The notes below the pieces were generated by a model that worked only from the letters and a program-made list of their open reading frames with translations, had not been told where the DNA came from and searched no databases. DNA of 64,000 nucleotides from assembly GCA_002840835.1 (NCBI GenBank), contig PHCQ01000014.1:82704-146703 (forward strand), read 5' to 3'. Shown here in pieces: positions 26,021-34,575 of the stretch (position 1 is the stretch's first letter; each line of letters begins with the position of its first letter). The translations under genes and the position numbers were made by a program. This stretch comes from Betaproteobacteria bacterium HGW-Betaproteobacteria-16. GTDB lineage: Bacteria; Pseudomonadota; Gammaproteobacteria; Burkholderiales; Burkholderiaceae_C.

Positions 26021-28333
26021 ATGCTTATGCGTCTATCGTGCCGCCTGTTGCTCAGCCTGGCGCTCGCCATTCCTGCCCCACTGCTGTTGGTCACGTCAGC
26101 AGCACAAGCGTCCACGTTCGATTTGCCTCCGCTGGATCGCATCGTCAGCTACGCGCCGAAGCTCCCCTTGCAGGTGTTCACCGCCGACGGTGTGGAGATT
26201 GCCCAGTTCGGCACCGAGCGGCGGGTGTATGTGCCCTTGGCGCAAACGCCGCAACGACTGAAAGATGCCGTGCTCGCCGTGGAGGATTCGCGCTTCTATG
26301 AGCATTCCGGCATCGATCCGAAAGGCATGGCCCGCGCGGCCGTGGCCCTGCTCACTGGCGGCAGAAAGCAAGGCGCGTCCACCATCACGCAACAACTGGT
26401 GCGCACCATGCTGCTCACGCGCGAGCTGTCGGCCGAACGCAAGGCCAAGGAGATCCTGCTGGCACTGCGGCTGGAGCAGGCGATCTCCAAAGACCGCATC
26501 CTGGAGATCTACCTCAACGAGATCTTCCTCGGTCAACGTGCCTACGGGTTCGCCGCCGCTGCGCAGGCCTACTTCGGCAAGTCCCTGGACAAGCTCACGC
26601 TGGCTGAAACCGCCATGCTGGCCGGGCTGCCGCAGAACCCCTATTACGCAAACCCGGTCGCCAATCTCGAACGTGCCGTGAAACGCCAGCGCGTGGTGCT
26701 GGAACGCATGCGGGCGGTGGGCGTCATCGACGACAAGCAACTGGCCGCCGCGAAGGCCGAAAAGCTGCAGCTGCGCACCAGAGGCCCGCGCAGCGTGAAC
26801 GCCGCCCACGTGGCCGAGATGGCCAGGCGGGCGGTGGTGGAGCGATTCGGCACCGAGGCGTACTCCACCGGACTCAAGGTCACCACGTCGTTGAAATCAG
26901 CGGATCAGCGTGCCGCCCACGAAGCGCTGCAACGCGGTGTGCTCGCCCACGATCGCCGGGGCGCATGGCGCGGCCCCGAAGCGATGGAAGCGATCTCGGG
27001 CAATGGAGTGGAACTGGAGCGTGCCGCAGCAGAGGCCCTGAAAGACCATCGCGACGACGAAATACTCCGGGTGGGCATCGTGCTCGCTGCTTCAGCCAAG
27101 GAGGTGCGGGTTCAACTGGCCAGCGGGGAGCAGGTCCGTCTCCAGGGCGAAGGCCTGCGTTGGGCACAGCCTGGGCTGGCTGCCAAGGCCAAAGCCTCTC
27201 TGAAGCTGGCGCGGGGCTCGGTGATCCGGGTCGTGAAGATGGGTAAGAACTGGTCCATTTCGCAATGGCCGGAAGTGGAGGCTGCCCTGGTGGCGATGGA
27301 TGCGAAAACGGGCCGGGTCCGCGCCCTGGTAGGCGGCTTCGACTTTTCCCGCCAGCCCTTCAACCACGTCACCCAAGGCTGGCGCCAGCCTGGCTCTGCA
27401 TTCAAACCCCTGCTCTACTCCGCAGCGCTGGAAGAACGTGTGATGCCCGGCACCCTGATCGATGACCTGCCCTACACAGCCCCGAATGGCTGGAGTCCGG
27501 GCAACAGCAACGGTGAATTCGCAGGCCCCATCACGCTGCGCACGGCGCTGGCCAGGTCGAGCAACCTGGCCAGCGTGCGTGTGTTGCAACACACGGGCAC
27601 GCAACGGGCACGCGACTGGACCAGCCGTTTCGGCATGGACCCGGAGCGCCACCCCAAGGACCTCACCCTGGCACTGGGCACGGGCAGCACCACGCCGATG
27701 CAGATGGCACAGGCCTACGCCACGCTGGCCAACGGTGGCTGGCGCGTGGAGCCGGTCGTGGTGGAGAAAATCACCGATGCACACGGCAAGGTGCTGTTCG
27801 AGGCGCCTGCGCCCGCTGCCCACACCGAGGACAACCGAGTCATCCCGGCCCGCAATGCGTACGTGACCAACAGCCTGCTCAACGAAGTGGTCCGCACCGG
27901 CACAGCTGCCCGCGCGCAGGCCTTGCTCAAACGCAGCGACATCTATGGCAAGACAGGCACGACCAACGACGTGCACGACGCGTGGTTTGCCGGTCACCAT
28001 CCATCGCTGGCCACCGTCGTCTGGATGGGCCACGACCAACCGCGCAGCCTGGGCAACAGCGAGTCGGGCGGCCGCATGGCGCTGCCCATCTGGATCGACT
28101 ACATGGCGGCTGCACTCAAGGACGTGCCAAACAAGCCACTGGGGCCGCCGCCTGCCGGCCTCGTGCGCGAAGACGACGACTGGCTCTACAGCGAGTGGCG
28201 CGAAGGCGGCTGGGTGGCACACATCTCGGATCCCGACAACGTGCAGTACGCACCACCTCCCGGTATCTTCTGGAACCTTCGCAGCCTTTTCAGCGACGTG
28301 CCGAGCATGTTCCCCTTCGATTCGAGACCCTGA
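26021..28333 (+). CDS. mrcA: class A penicillin-binding protein 1A type
   Basis: The 770-residue bifunctional enzyme is more standard than its divergent neighbour. The N-terminal signal-anchor spans about 1-30. The GT51 domain has VEDSRFYEHSGID near residue 86, GASTITQQLVR near 122 and the RKAKEI motif. The transpeptidase domain has SxxK as SAFK near 458, SSN in ARSSNLASV and KTGTT near 642. It polymerises and cross-links peptidoglycan in the periplasm. Two ATGs six bases apart are possible; I used 26021. A terminator with an A/T-rich stem follows, so it appears monocistronic. Confidence 0.92.
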   Translation: MLMRLSCRLLLSLALAIPAPLLLVTSAAQASTFDLPPLDRIVSYAPKLPLQVFTADGVEIAQFGTERRVYVPLAQTPQRLKDAVLAVEDSRFYEHSGIDPKGMARAAVALLTGGRKQGASTITQQLVRTMLLTRELSAERKAKEILLALRLEQAISKDRILEIYLNEIFLGQRAYGFAAAAQAYFGKSLDKLTLAETAMLAGLPQNPYYANPVANLERAVKRQRVVLERMRAVGVIDDKQLAAAKAEKLQLRTRGPRSVNAAHVAEMARRAVVERFGTEAYSTGLKVTTSLKSADQRAAHEALQRGVLAHDRRGAWRGPEAMEAISGNGVELERAAAEALKDHRDDEILRVGIVLAASAKEVRVQLASGEQVRLQGEGLRWAQPGLAAKAKASLKLARGSVIRVVKMGKNWSISQWPEVEAALVAMDAKTGRVRALVGGFDFSRQPFNHVTQGWRQPGSAFKPLLYSAALEERVMPGTLIDDLPYTAPNGWSPGNSNGEFAGPITLRTALARSSNLASVRVLQHTGTQRARDWTSRFGMDPERHPKDLTLALGTGSTTPMQMAQAYATLANGGWRVEPVVVEKITDAHGKVLFEAPAPAAHTEDNRVIPARNAYVTNSLLNEVVRTGTAARAQALLKRSDIYGKTGTTNDVHDAWFAGHHPSLATVVWMGHDQPRSLGNSESGGRMALPIWIDYMAAALKDVPNKPLGPPPAGLVREDDDWLYSEWREGGWVAHISDPDNVQYAPPPGIFWNLRSLFSDVPSMFPFDSRP

Positions 28334-28370
28334 CTGGCGCCACCGCTTCAGCCCGACGAGGGCAAAGAAA

Positions 28371-28393
28371 AAACCGGCCAAGGCCGGTTTTTT
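28371..28393. terminator. bidirectional terminator after the PBP1A-type gene
   Basis: AAACCGGCC (28371-28379) pairs with GGCCGGTTT (28382-28390) and is followed by T's. It serves both the penicillin-binding protein gene and the convergent nitronate monooxygenase gene. Confidence 0.88.
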
Positions 28394-28414
28394 CGCAGGA
28401 GACTGACGCAACCG

Positions 28415-29395
28415 TCACTGGGCGCAGATCCGCGCCCTGGCCTCTGTATACTCCTTCTTGAATCTGGCAACAAGGTCCGCCGCCGGTACCACTTCACGGA
28501 TGGCGCCGATGCCTTGCCCACATCCCCAGATGTCTTTCCAGGCCTTGGCGGCGTTGGCGCCTTCACCGGTGCCGAAGTTCATCTTGCTCGGGTCGCTCTG
28601 CGGCAGGTTGTCCGGGTCCATGCCGGCGTTCTGGATGCTGCCCTTGAGGTAGTTGCCATGGATGCCGGTGTAGAAATTGCTGTAGACGATGTCGTCCGAG
28701 TTCGACTTCGTGATCATCTCCTTGTAGCCTTCCACCGCGCGCGCCTCTTCGGTGGCAATGAAGGCCGATCCGATGTAGGCGAAGTCGGCGCCCATGGCCT
28801 GTGCCGCCAGAATGGCGCCACCCGAAGCAATGGAACCCGACAAAGCCACCGGACCACCAAACCATTCGCGGATCTCCTGGATCATCGCGAACGGGCTCTT
28901 CACACTCGCGTGGCCTCCGGCGCCTGCCGCCACCGGGATCAGGCCATCAGCGCCCTTCTCGATCGCCTTGTGCGCAAACACGTTGTTGATCACGTCGTGC
29001 AACACCACGCCGCCCCAGCTGTGCACACCCTGGTTCACGTCCTCACGTGCACCCAGGCTGGTGATGATGATCGGCACCTTGTATTTCGCACACAGGGCCA
29101 TGTCGTGTTCCAGACGGTCGTTGCTCTTGTGCACGATCTGGTTGATGGCGAACGGCGCAGCCTTGTTGTCCGGATTGGCCGCATCGTGGGCGGCCAGTGC
29201 CTCGGTGATCTCGGCCAGCCACTCGTCCAGCTGGGACGCCGGGCGCGCGTTCAGCGCCGGCATGGAACCCACCACGCCGGCCTTGCACTGGGCAATGACG
29301 AGCTTGGGATTGCTGATGATGAACAGGGGCGAACCGATCACCGGGAACTTGATGTTCTTGAGAACCGGGGGCAGGCTGCGGGCGGGTGCTGTCAT
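28415..29395 (-). CDS. nitronate monooxygenase family protein
   Basis: The 326-residue FMN-dependent TIM-barrel protein is of the NMO/2-nitropropane dioxygenase family. It has the phosphate-binding loop GAGGHAS near 158 and a second ligand segment AILAAQAMGADFAYIGSAFIAT. The active-site His is not at the position known from class I NMOs by simple reading, so it may belong to another subgroup of the family. It sits downstream of the acyl-CoA dehydrogenase gene on the same strand, 26 bases on, so it may be cotranscribed. Members near fatty-acid genes are sometimes annotated as trans-2-enoyl-ACP reductase-like; substrate unknown. Confidence 0.85.
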   Translation of the reverse strand: MTAPARSLPPVLKNIKFPVIGSPLFIISNPKLVIAQCKAGVVGSMPALNARPASQLDEWLAEITEALAAHDAANPDNKAAPFAINQIVHKSNDRLEHDMALCAKYKVPIIITSLGAREDVNQGVHSWGGVVLHDVINNVFAHKAIEKGADGLIPVAAGAGGHASVKSPFAMIQEIREWFGGPVALSGSIASGGAILAAQAMGADFAYIGSAFIATEEARAVEGYKEMITKSNSDDIVYSNFYTGIHGNYLKGSIQNAGMDPDNLPQSDPSKMNFGTGEGANAAKAWKDIWGCGQGIGAIREVVPAADLVARFKKEYTEARARICAQ

Positions 29396-29421
29396 GTAGT
29401 CTCCGTCAGATTGGGTGTAGG

Positions 29422-31212
29422 TCAGAACGATTCAATGGCCAATGCAGTGACTGCGTCTGCGCCGTCGACGATCGCATCGCGCGTGCCCGGGACGCGACTG
29501 AGGATGTGGTCGGCATAGAAGCGCGCAGTGGTGATCTTGGCCTGCATGAAGGCCACATCCTGTCCCTTGGCAGACAGTTCTTCGGCCACCAGCAGCGAGC
29601 GAGCCAGCTGCCAGCCCGCCATCAGGTTGCCTGCCAGCATCAGGTAGGGCACGCTGCCAGCGAACGCCGCGTTGGGGTTCGATCGCGCGTTGGCGGCAAT
29701 GAAGTCCACCACGTCCACAAACGCCTCGCGTGCGGCTTTCAGGCGCAGATGCACGGCCTTGGCGTTGGCGCTGTCCTGCTTCGCCAGTTCAGCCTCGGTC
29801 TTCTCGATCTGCGCAGCAATGGCCTTGGCGCCGGTGCCGCCATCGCGGGCGGTTTTGCGACCCACCAGGTCGTTGGCCTGAATGGCCGTGGTGCCTTCGT
29901 AGATGGTCAGGATCTTGGCGTCGCGGTAGTACTGTGCCGCGCCGGTCTCCTCGATGAAGCCCATGCCGCCGTGCACCTGCACGCCCAGGCTGGTGACTTC
30001 CAGGCTCATCTCGGTGCTGTAGCCCTTGACCAGTGGCACCAGGAATTCGTAGAACGCAGCGTTCTGCTTGCGCACCTCGGCGTCCGGATGGTGGTGCGCG
30101 GCATCGTAGGCCGCGGCCGCCACGGAAGCCATGGCGCGACAACCTTCGGTGGAGGCGCGCATGGTCATGAGCATGCGCTTCACATCCGGGTGGTGGATGA
30201 TGGGTGCGGCTGCGCTCATCGAACCGTCCACCGGGCGGCTTTGCACGCGGTCTTTTGCGTAGCCCACGGCCTTCTGGTAGGCACGTTCTGCAATCGCAAT
30301 GCCTTGCACGCCCACCGCGTAGCGCGCGGCGTTCATCATGATGAACATGTACTCCAGGCCGCGATTCTCCTGGCCCACGAGGTAGGCAGTAGCACCGCCA
30401 TGATCACCGTACTGCAGCACGGCAGTGGGGCTGGCCTTGATGCCCATCTTGTGTTCGATGCTCACGCAGTGCACGTCGTTGCGATCGCCCAGCGTTCCAT
30501 CCTTGTTCACCATGAACTTTGGCACCACGAACAGGCTGATGCCCTTCACCCCCTCGGGCGCGCCCGTCACGCGGGCGAGCACCAGATGCACGATGTTTTC
30601 GGCCATGTCGTGCTCACCGTAGGTGATGAAGATCTTGGTGCCAAACACCTTGTAGCTGCCGTCGGGCTGTGGCTCGGCACGGCTGCGCACCGCTGCCAGA
30701 TCGCTGCCGGCCTGAGGCTCGGTGAGGTTCATGGTGCCGGTCCACTGCCCGCTCACCAGCTTCTCCAGGTAGATGGCCTTGAGTTCATCGCTGCCCGCAG
30801 TGATCAGCGCTTCGATTGCACCATCGGTCAACAGCGGGCAGAGCGCGAAGCTCATGTTGGCGCTGTTGAGAATTTCGCCGCAGGCCGCACCGATGGTCTT
30901 GGGCAGGCCCTGACCACCAAAGTCAACCGGGTGCTGCAAACCTTGCCAGCCACCCTCGGCATATTGCCTGAAGGCATCCTTGAAGCCGGGGGTGGTGGTG
31001 ACCACACCGTCCTTGAAAGACGATGGGTTTTTGTCGCCCTCCCAGTTCAGCGGCGCAATCACCCCTTCGTTCAACTTGGCGCACTCCTCCAGGACGGCTT
31101 GCGCGGTCTCCAGGCCGGCATCTTCGAAGCCTGGCATCTGCGACACCTGGTCGATGCGTGCGAGGTGCTCGATGTCGAACAACATGTCTTTCAGCGGGGC
31201 GGTGTAACTCAT
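29422..31212 (-). CDS. acyl-CoA dehydrogenase, large DmdC-like type
   Basis: The 596-residue FAD enzyme is larger than the usual 380-residue acyl-CoA dehydrogenase and has an extra C-terminal domain (about 470-596). The conserved flavin region reads MNLTEPQAGSDLAAV near 162 and the catalytic Glu lies in TIYEGTTAIQANDL near 440. The length and C-terminal extension resemble the DmdC (3-methylmercaptopropionyl-CoA) and related groups, but its substrate is unknown. The oxidised product would pass electrons to the ETF encoded directly upstream (minus strand), separated by a strong terminator. The start codon is at 31212. Confidence 0.9.
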   Translation of the reverse strand: MSYTAPLKDMLFDIEHLARIDQVSQMPGFEDAGLETAQAVLEECAKLNEGVIAPLNWEGDKNPSSFKDGVVTTTPGFKDAFRQYAEGGWQGLQHPVDFGGQGLPKTIGAACGEILNSANMSFALCPLLTDGAIEALITAGSDELKAIYLEKLVSGQWTGTMNLTEPQAGSDLAAVRSRAEPQPDGSYKVFGTKIFITYGEHDMAENIVHLVLARVTGAPEGVKGISLFVVPKFMVNKDGTLGDRNDVHCVSIEHKMGIKASPTAVLQYGDHGGATAYLVGQENRGLEYMFIMMNAARYAVGVQGIAIAERAYQKAVGYAKDRVQSRPVDGSMSAAAPIIHHPDVKRMLMTMRASTEGCRAMASVAAAAYDAAHHHPDAEVRKQNAAFYEFLVPLVKGYSTEMSLEVTSLGVQVHGGMGFIEETGAAQYYRDAKILTIYEGTTAIQANDLVGRKTARDGGTGAKAIAAQIEKTEAELAKQDSANAKAVHLRLKAAREAFVDVVDFIAANARSNPNAAFAGSVPYLMLAGNLMAGWQLARSLLVAEELSAKGQDVAFMQAKITTARFYADHILSRVPGTRDAIVDGADAVTALAIESF

Positions 31213-31245
31213 TCTCTTGTCTCCACGGGATTCAGCGATGCAGAT

Positions 31246-31279
31246 ACAACAAGGGCATCGCGAACGATGCCCTTGTTGT
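31246..31279 (-). terminator. terminator-like hairpin between etfA and the acyl-CoA dehydrogenase gene
   Basis: ACAACAAGGGCATCG (31246-31260) pairs perfectly over 15 bases with CGATGCCCTTGTTGT (31265-31279). On the minus strand the loop reads TTCG. It may terminate or attenuate etfBA transcription before the dehydrogenase gene. No long T tract follows. Confidence 0.65.
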
Positions 31280-31290
31280 GTTCAGAGGGC

Positions 31291-32223
31291 TCAGAGCGCC
31301 TTGATCAGCTCAGGCACGGCCTCGAAAAGGTCGGCCTCCAGGCCGTAGTCGGCCACGGAGAAGATGGGTGCCTCGGGATCCTTGTTGATCGCCACGATGA
31401 CCTTGCTGTCCTTCATGCCAGCCAGGTGCTGAATGGCTCCGGAAATGCCGGCAGCGATGTAGAGCTGCGGCGCCACGATCTTGCCGGTCTGGCCCACTTG
31501 CCAATCGTTGGGCGCGTAGCCGGCGTCCACCGCAGCGCGGCTGGCGCCCAGTGCGGCACCCAGCTTGTCGGCCAGAGGCGTCATCACGTCGTTGAACTTC
31601 TCGGCGCTGCCCAGAGCGCGACCACCGGAGACGATGATCTTGGCTGCGGTGAGTTCAGGGCGGTCGCTTTTGGCGATCTCACTGCCCATGAAGGTGCTCT
31701 TGCCGCTGTCAGGCTGGGCTGCCGCCGTTTCAACGGTGGCGCTGCCACCGGTGGCTGCGGCCGGATCAAAGCCTGTGGTACGAACGGTGATCACCTTGGT
31801 GGCGTCCGCGCTCTGCACCGTGGCCACCGCGTTGCCTGCGTAGATCGGGCGCTCGAACGTATCGGGGCTTTCCACCTTGGTGATGTCGCTGATCTGGCCC
31901 ACGTCGAGCTTGGCGGCCACGCGCGGGGCGATGTTCTTGCCGCTGGCGGTGGCAGGGAACACGAGGTGCGAATAGCTGGATGCGATGTTCAATACCTCGG
32001 CCGCCATGTTTTCGGCGAGGCCGTGGGCCAGGTACTCGGCGTCCGCATGGATCACCTTGCTCACACCCGCGATCTGGGCAGCAGCGGCAGCGGCGGCGCC
32101 CGCATTGTGGCCGGCGATGAGCACATGCACATCACCACCCATCTGGGCGGCGGCTGCGACGGTGTTGAGCGTGGCCCCTTTGACAGTGGCGTTGTCGTGT
32201 TCGGCAATGACGAGTGCAGTCAT
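31291..32223 (-). CDS. etfA: electron transfer flavoprotein alpha subunit
   Basis: The 310-residue protein has a C-terminal FAD-binding region with SGGRALGSAEKF at about 200-211 and GQTGKIVAPQLYIAAGISGAIQHL at about 243-266, the alpha-subunit signature. It receives electrons from acyl-CoA dehydrogenases and passes them to ETF:ubiquinone oxidoreductase. The gene lies 148 bases after etfB, a larger gap than usual, filled by a dispersed repeat (32288-32349). Confidence 0.95.
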   Translation of the reverse strand: MTALVIAEHDNATVKGATLNTVAAAAQMGGDVHVLIAGHNAGAAAAAAAQIAGVSKVIHADAEYLAHGLAENMAAEVLNIASSYSHLVFPATASGKNIAPRVAAKLDVGQISDITKVESPDTFERPIYAGNAVATVQSADATKVITVRTTGFDPAAATGGSATVETAAAQPDSGKSTFMGSEIAKSDRPELTAAKIIVSGGRALGSAEKFNDVMTPLADKLGAALGASRAAVDAGYAPNDWQVGQTGKIVAPQLYIAAGISGAIQHLAGMKDSKVIVAINKDPEAPIFSVADYGLEADLFEAVPELIKAL

Positions 32224-32287
32224 GACTTGAATTCCTTAAAAGCAGATTCGATTCGAATGAAGTGTCCGGTTCCAGGTGCCCGTGGAT

Positions 32288-32349
32288 CCGGCTTTGCCGG
32301 TCCACCAGGCACGCCCCCTGGGGGGTGACGCCGCAGGCGGCGCGGGGGG
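32288..32349 (+). repeat. dispersed intergenic repeat, copy B, between etfB and etfA
   Basis: The element starts with CCGGC-ttt-GCCGG at 32288-32300 and ends in the core GGGTGACGCCG-C-AGGCGGCGCGGGGGG at 32323-32349. It is in the same orientation as copies at 8569 and 41856. It separates two genes that form one complex and have a 148-base gap. Confidence 0.72.
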
Positions 32350-32371
32350 AGCGTCATCCCTGCGCGGGGGG

Positions 32372-33121
32372 TTAAATGACTTTCGCTTCGTTCTTGAGCT
32401 TGTCCACCAGCGTGGCCACATCGGGCACCTTGATGCCGGCGCCGCGCTTGGGCGGCTCGCTGACCTTCAGCGTCTTGATGCGCGGGCTCACGTCCACGCC
32501 CAGATCTTCCGGCTTGAGGACGTCGAGCTGCTTCTTCTTGGCCTTCATGATGTTGGGCAAGGTCACGTAGCGCGGCTCGTTCAGCCGCAGGTCGGTGGTG
32601 ACGATCGCCGGCAGGCTCAGGCTCAGGGTTTCCAGGCCACCATCCACCTCGCGGGTGACACTGACCTTGCCATCGGCCACTTCCACCTTGCTTGCGAACG
32701 TGCCCTGGGGAAGATCGGCCAACGCGGCCAGCATCTGGCCAGTCTGGTTGCAGTCGTCGTCGATGGCCTGCTTGCCCAGGATCACCAGGCCCGGCTGTTC
32801 CTTGTCGAACAGCGCCTTGAGCAGCTTGGCAACGGCCAGCGGCTGGAGCTCTTCCGCCGTTTCCACCAGGATGGCGCGGTCTGCGCCAATGGCCATGGCG
32901 GTGCGCAGGGTCTCCGAGCACTGTGACACGCCGCAGGAGACAGCGATCACTTCGGTGACCACCCCCTTTTCCTTCAGACGAACCGCTTCTTCCACTGCGA
33001 TCTCGTCAAACGGGTTCATGCTCATCTTGACGTTGGCGATGTCCACACCCGTGCCATCGCTTTTGACACGCACTTTGACGTTGTAATCCACCACTCGTTT
33101 GACGGGGACGATGACCTTCAT
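32372..33121 (-). CDS. etfB: electron transfer flavoprotein beta subunit
   Basis: The 249-residue protein starts [20 protein letters not shown] and has the AMP-binding and recognition segments of EtfB, including [17 protein letters not shown] at about 35-51 and [13 protein letters not shown] near 190. It pairs with EtfA to accept electrons from acyl-CoA dehydrogenases. The ATG at 33121 is preceded by a reasonable ribosome site, and a palindromic operator-like motif lies 37 bases upstream. The pair is the first two genes of a minus-strand unit leading to the acyl-CoA dehydrogenase. Confidence 0.95.
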   Translation of the reverse strand: MKVIVPVKRVVDYNVKVRVKSDGTGVDIANVKMSMNPFDEIAVEEAVRLKEKGVVTEVIAVSCGVSQCSETLRTAMAIGADRAILVETAEELQPLAVAKLLKALFDKEQPGLVILGKQAIDDDCNQTGQMLAALADLPQGTFASKVEVADGKVSVTREVDGGLETLSLSLPAIVTTDLRLNEPRYVTLPNIMKAKKKQLDVLKPEDLGVDVSPRIKTLKVSEPPKRGAGIKVPDVATLVDKLKNEAKVI

Positions 33122-33157
33122 GCTGGGTTGCTCCTGATACGTAGTGAAAAGATTCTG

Positions 33158-33175
33158 ATTGACGTTCACGTCAAT
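33158..33175. promoter_or_regulatory. palindromic operator before etfB (LiuR-like)
   Basis: ATTGACGTTCACGTCAAT is a perfect palindrome of 8-base arms around TC. It shares TTGACGT..ACGTCAA with the 9672-9693 site. The two genes it precedes both belong to acyl-CoA oxidation, so a common regulator is likely. Confidence 0.62.
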
Positions 33176-33326
33176 TGAGGGATTGTAGAGCCGGGGCACC
33201 GGAAAGTCCGATTGACCACAGACAGATGAACCGATGACCCAAAAAACGAACGATCGTGCTTTTTTCGAATTATACGAGCAATCACCCGAGACACGCGAAA
33301 CGTGGGCGACGCACGTGCCAAGGACC

Positions 33327-33354
33327 AATTAACCAACCCGCCGGTCGGCTAATT
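33327..33354. promoter_or_regulatory. imperfect palindrome, TetR-type operator candidate
   Basis: AATTA at 33327-33331 and TAATT at 33350-33354 flank ACC..ACC..GC..GGT.GG inner arms. The inner part is of the ACCnACC...GGTnGGT style common for TetR-family operators. It lies 105 bases before the TRAP binding-protein gene. No regulator gene is adjacent. Confidence 0.42.
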
Positions 33355-33458
33355 CGGGTAAGTATGGAGACGGCCACGACAGGTATTGATCTATAGTGGA
33401 ATTCTGGGCTTTACTTATATTGAATAACCTTATTTCCGATCCATTCAGGAGACAGTTG

Positions 33459-34475
33459 ATGAACATTCGCTTTGCGCTCAGCGCGGTTTTTTCCGGCACA
33501 GTCATGATCAGCGGGCTGGCCTCGGCACAGACTGTGTTCAACACCTCAAGCTGGGTCCCGCCCACACACACCCTTAGCGTGGCCCAGGCCAACTGGTGCA
33601 GCATGCTGGAGAAGGAAAGCAGCGGTCGGATGAAGTGCAATGCCCTGCCCAAGGCTGTGGCCGCAGCACCCGGCACCTTCGATGCGGTGAGAGATGGTCT
33701 GGCCGACATCTCCTTTACGGTGGACGGTTACACCCCTGGGCGCTTCATCAACACACAAGTGGCCGAGTTTCCGTTTCTTGGCGACAGCGCCGTGCCCACC
33801 TCGGTCGCCTATCAACGCATCTACAGCAAGTATTTCGCCCCATTGGGTGAGCACCGCGGCGTGAAGGTGCTGGGCGTGTTCACGCACGGTCCCGGAACCA
33901 TCTTCAACACCAAGAAGCCAGTCACGTCGGCAGCCGATGCGGCCTCACTGAAGTTCCGCATTGGCGGCGGCAACATCAACGAGCTGTCCAAGGCCATGGG
34001 CTGGAACACCACGCTCAAGCCCGCGCCAGAGTCCTTTGAACTGCTGTCCACCGGCGTGATGGACGGCACGTTCTTCCCCGATGAATCCATTGCGTCGTTC
34101 AAGCTCTCGATGATCAAGCACGCCACCACCTTCCCCGGTGGCCTCTACAACACGAGTTTCGTCTTCATGATGAACACGGGCAAATACAACGCGCTTTCGG
34201 CCGAAGACAAGGCCGTGGTCGACAAGCTCTCGGGTGAGACCGCTGCACGGGTATTTGGTGAAGGCTGGGACAAGGTCGACGCCGCCTCTCGCGATACGGT
34301 GCAAAAAGCGCAAGGTGTGCAACGGGTACAGGCCAGCGAGAGCTTCATCAATGAAGTGAAGGCCAAACAGGCCGCACTGGAAGACCGTTGGGCAACGGCA
34401 GCCGAAGCAAAGGGCCTGAAAAATGCCAAGGGTGTGCTGGCCGAATTCCGTGCTGAAATCGCCAAACTGAAGTAA
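33459..34475 (+). CDS. TRAP transporter periplasmic binding protein
   Basis: The 338-residue protein has a signal peptide (about 1-24, ASA cleavage) and a TRAP solute-binding fold, with ASLKFRIGGGNINELSKAMGWN in the ligand region and ELLSTGVMDGTFFPDESIASFKL following. It differs clearly from the other DctP here and lacks the PLPFSELFTAL-type segment, so it likely binds a different acid. I used the ATG at 33459, preceded by AGGAGAC. It is followed by a strong 15-bp hairpin and then the QM permeases. Confidence 0.88.
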   Translation: MNIRFALSAVFSGTVMISGLASAQTVFNTSSWVPPTHTLSVAQANWCSMLEKESSGRMKCNALPKAVAAAPGTFDAVRDGLADISFTVDGYTPGRFINTQVAEFPFLGDSAVPTSVAYQRIYSKYFAPLGEHRGVKVLGVFTHGPGTIFNTKKPVTSAADAASLKFRIGGGNINELSKAMGWNTTLKPAPESFELLSTGVMDGTFFPDESIASFKLSMIKHATTFPGGLYNTSFVFMMNTGKYNALSAEDKAVVDKLSGETAARVFGEGWDKVDAASRDTVQKAQGVQRVQASESFINEVKAKQAALEDRWATAAEAKGLKNAKGVLAEFRAEIAKLK

Positions 34476-34506
34476 GTTAAGGCACTCCCCAACCCCTGCT
34501 GGCACC

Positions 34507-34554
34507 GGCTGGCGGGGCAGCCCGAGTTGACGCTGCCCCGCCAGCCCTTTTTTT
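34507..34554 (+). terminator. perfect 15-bp hairpin with T tract between TRAP P and Q genes
   Basis: GGCTGGCGGGGCAGC (34507-34521) pairs fully with GCTGCCCCGCCAGCC (34532-34546) around a 10-base loop and is followed by T's (34548-34554). It should act as an intra-operon attenuator so that the binding protein is made in excess of the permeases. Confidence 0.85.
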
Positions 34555-34575
34555 GCCAGGCTTTTCTGCTCTGAC

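Larger units (their letters stand above)
33122..33458. other. divergent intergenic region between etfB and the second TRAP operon
   Basis: The 337 bases hold no gene. They contain the LiuR-like palindrome (33158-33175) near etfB and a 28-base imperfect palindrome (33327-33354) nearer the TRAP operon. Promoters for both directions are expected here but are not clear by eye. Confidence 0.6.

Noticed and set aside
29386..32328. A 980-codon open frame on the plus strand
   Set aside because: It lies antisense to the acyl-CoA dehydrogenase and etfA genes. Long antisense frames are expected in GC-rich codon usage, and its translation has no family-like motifs.
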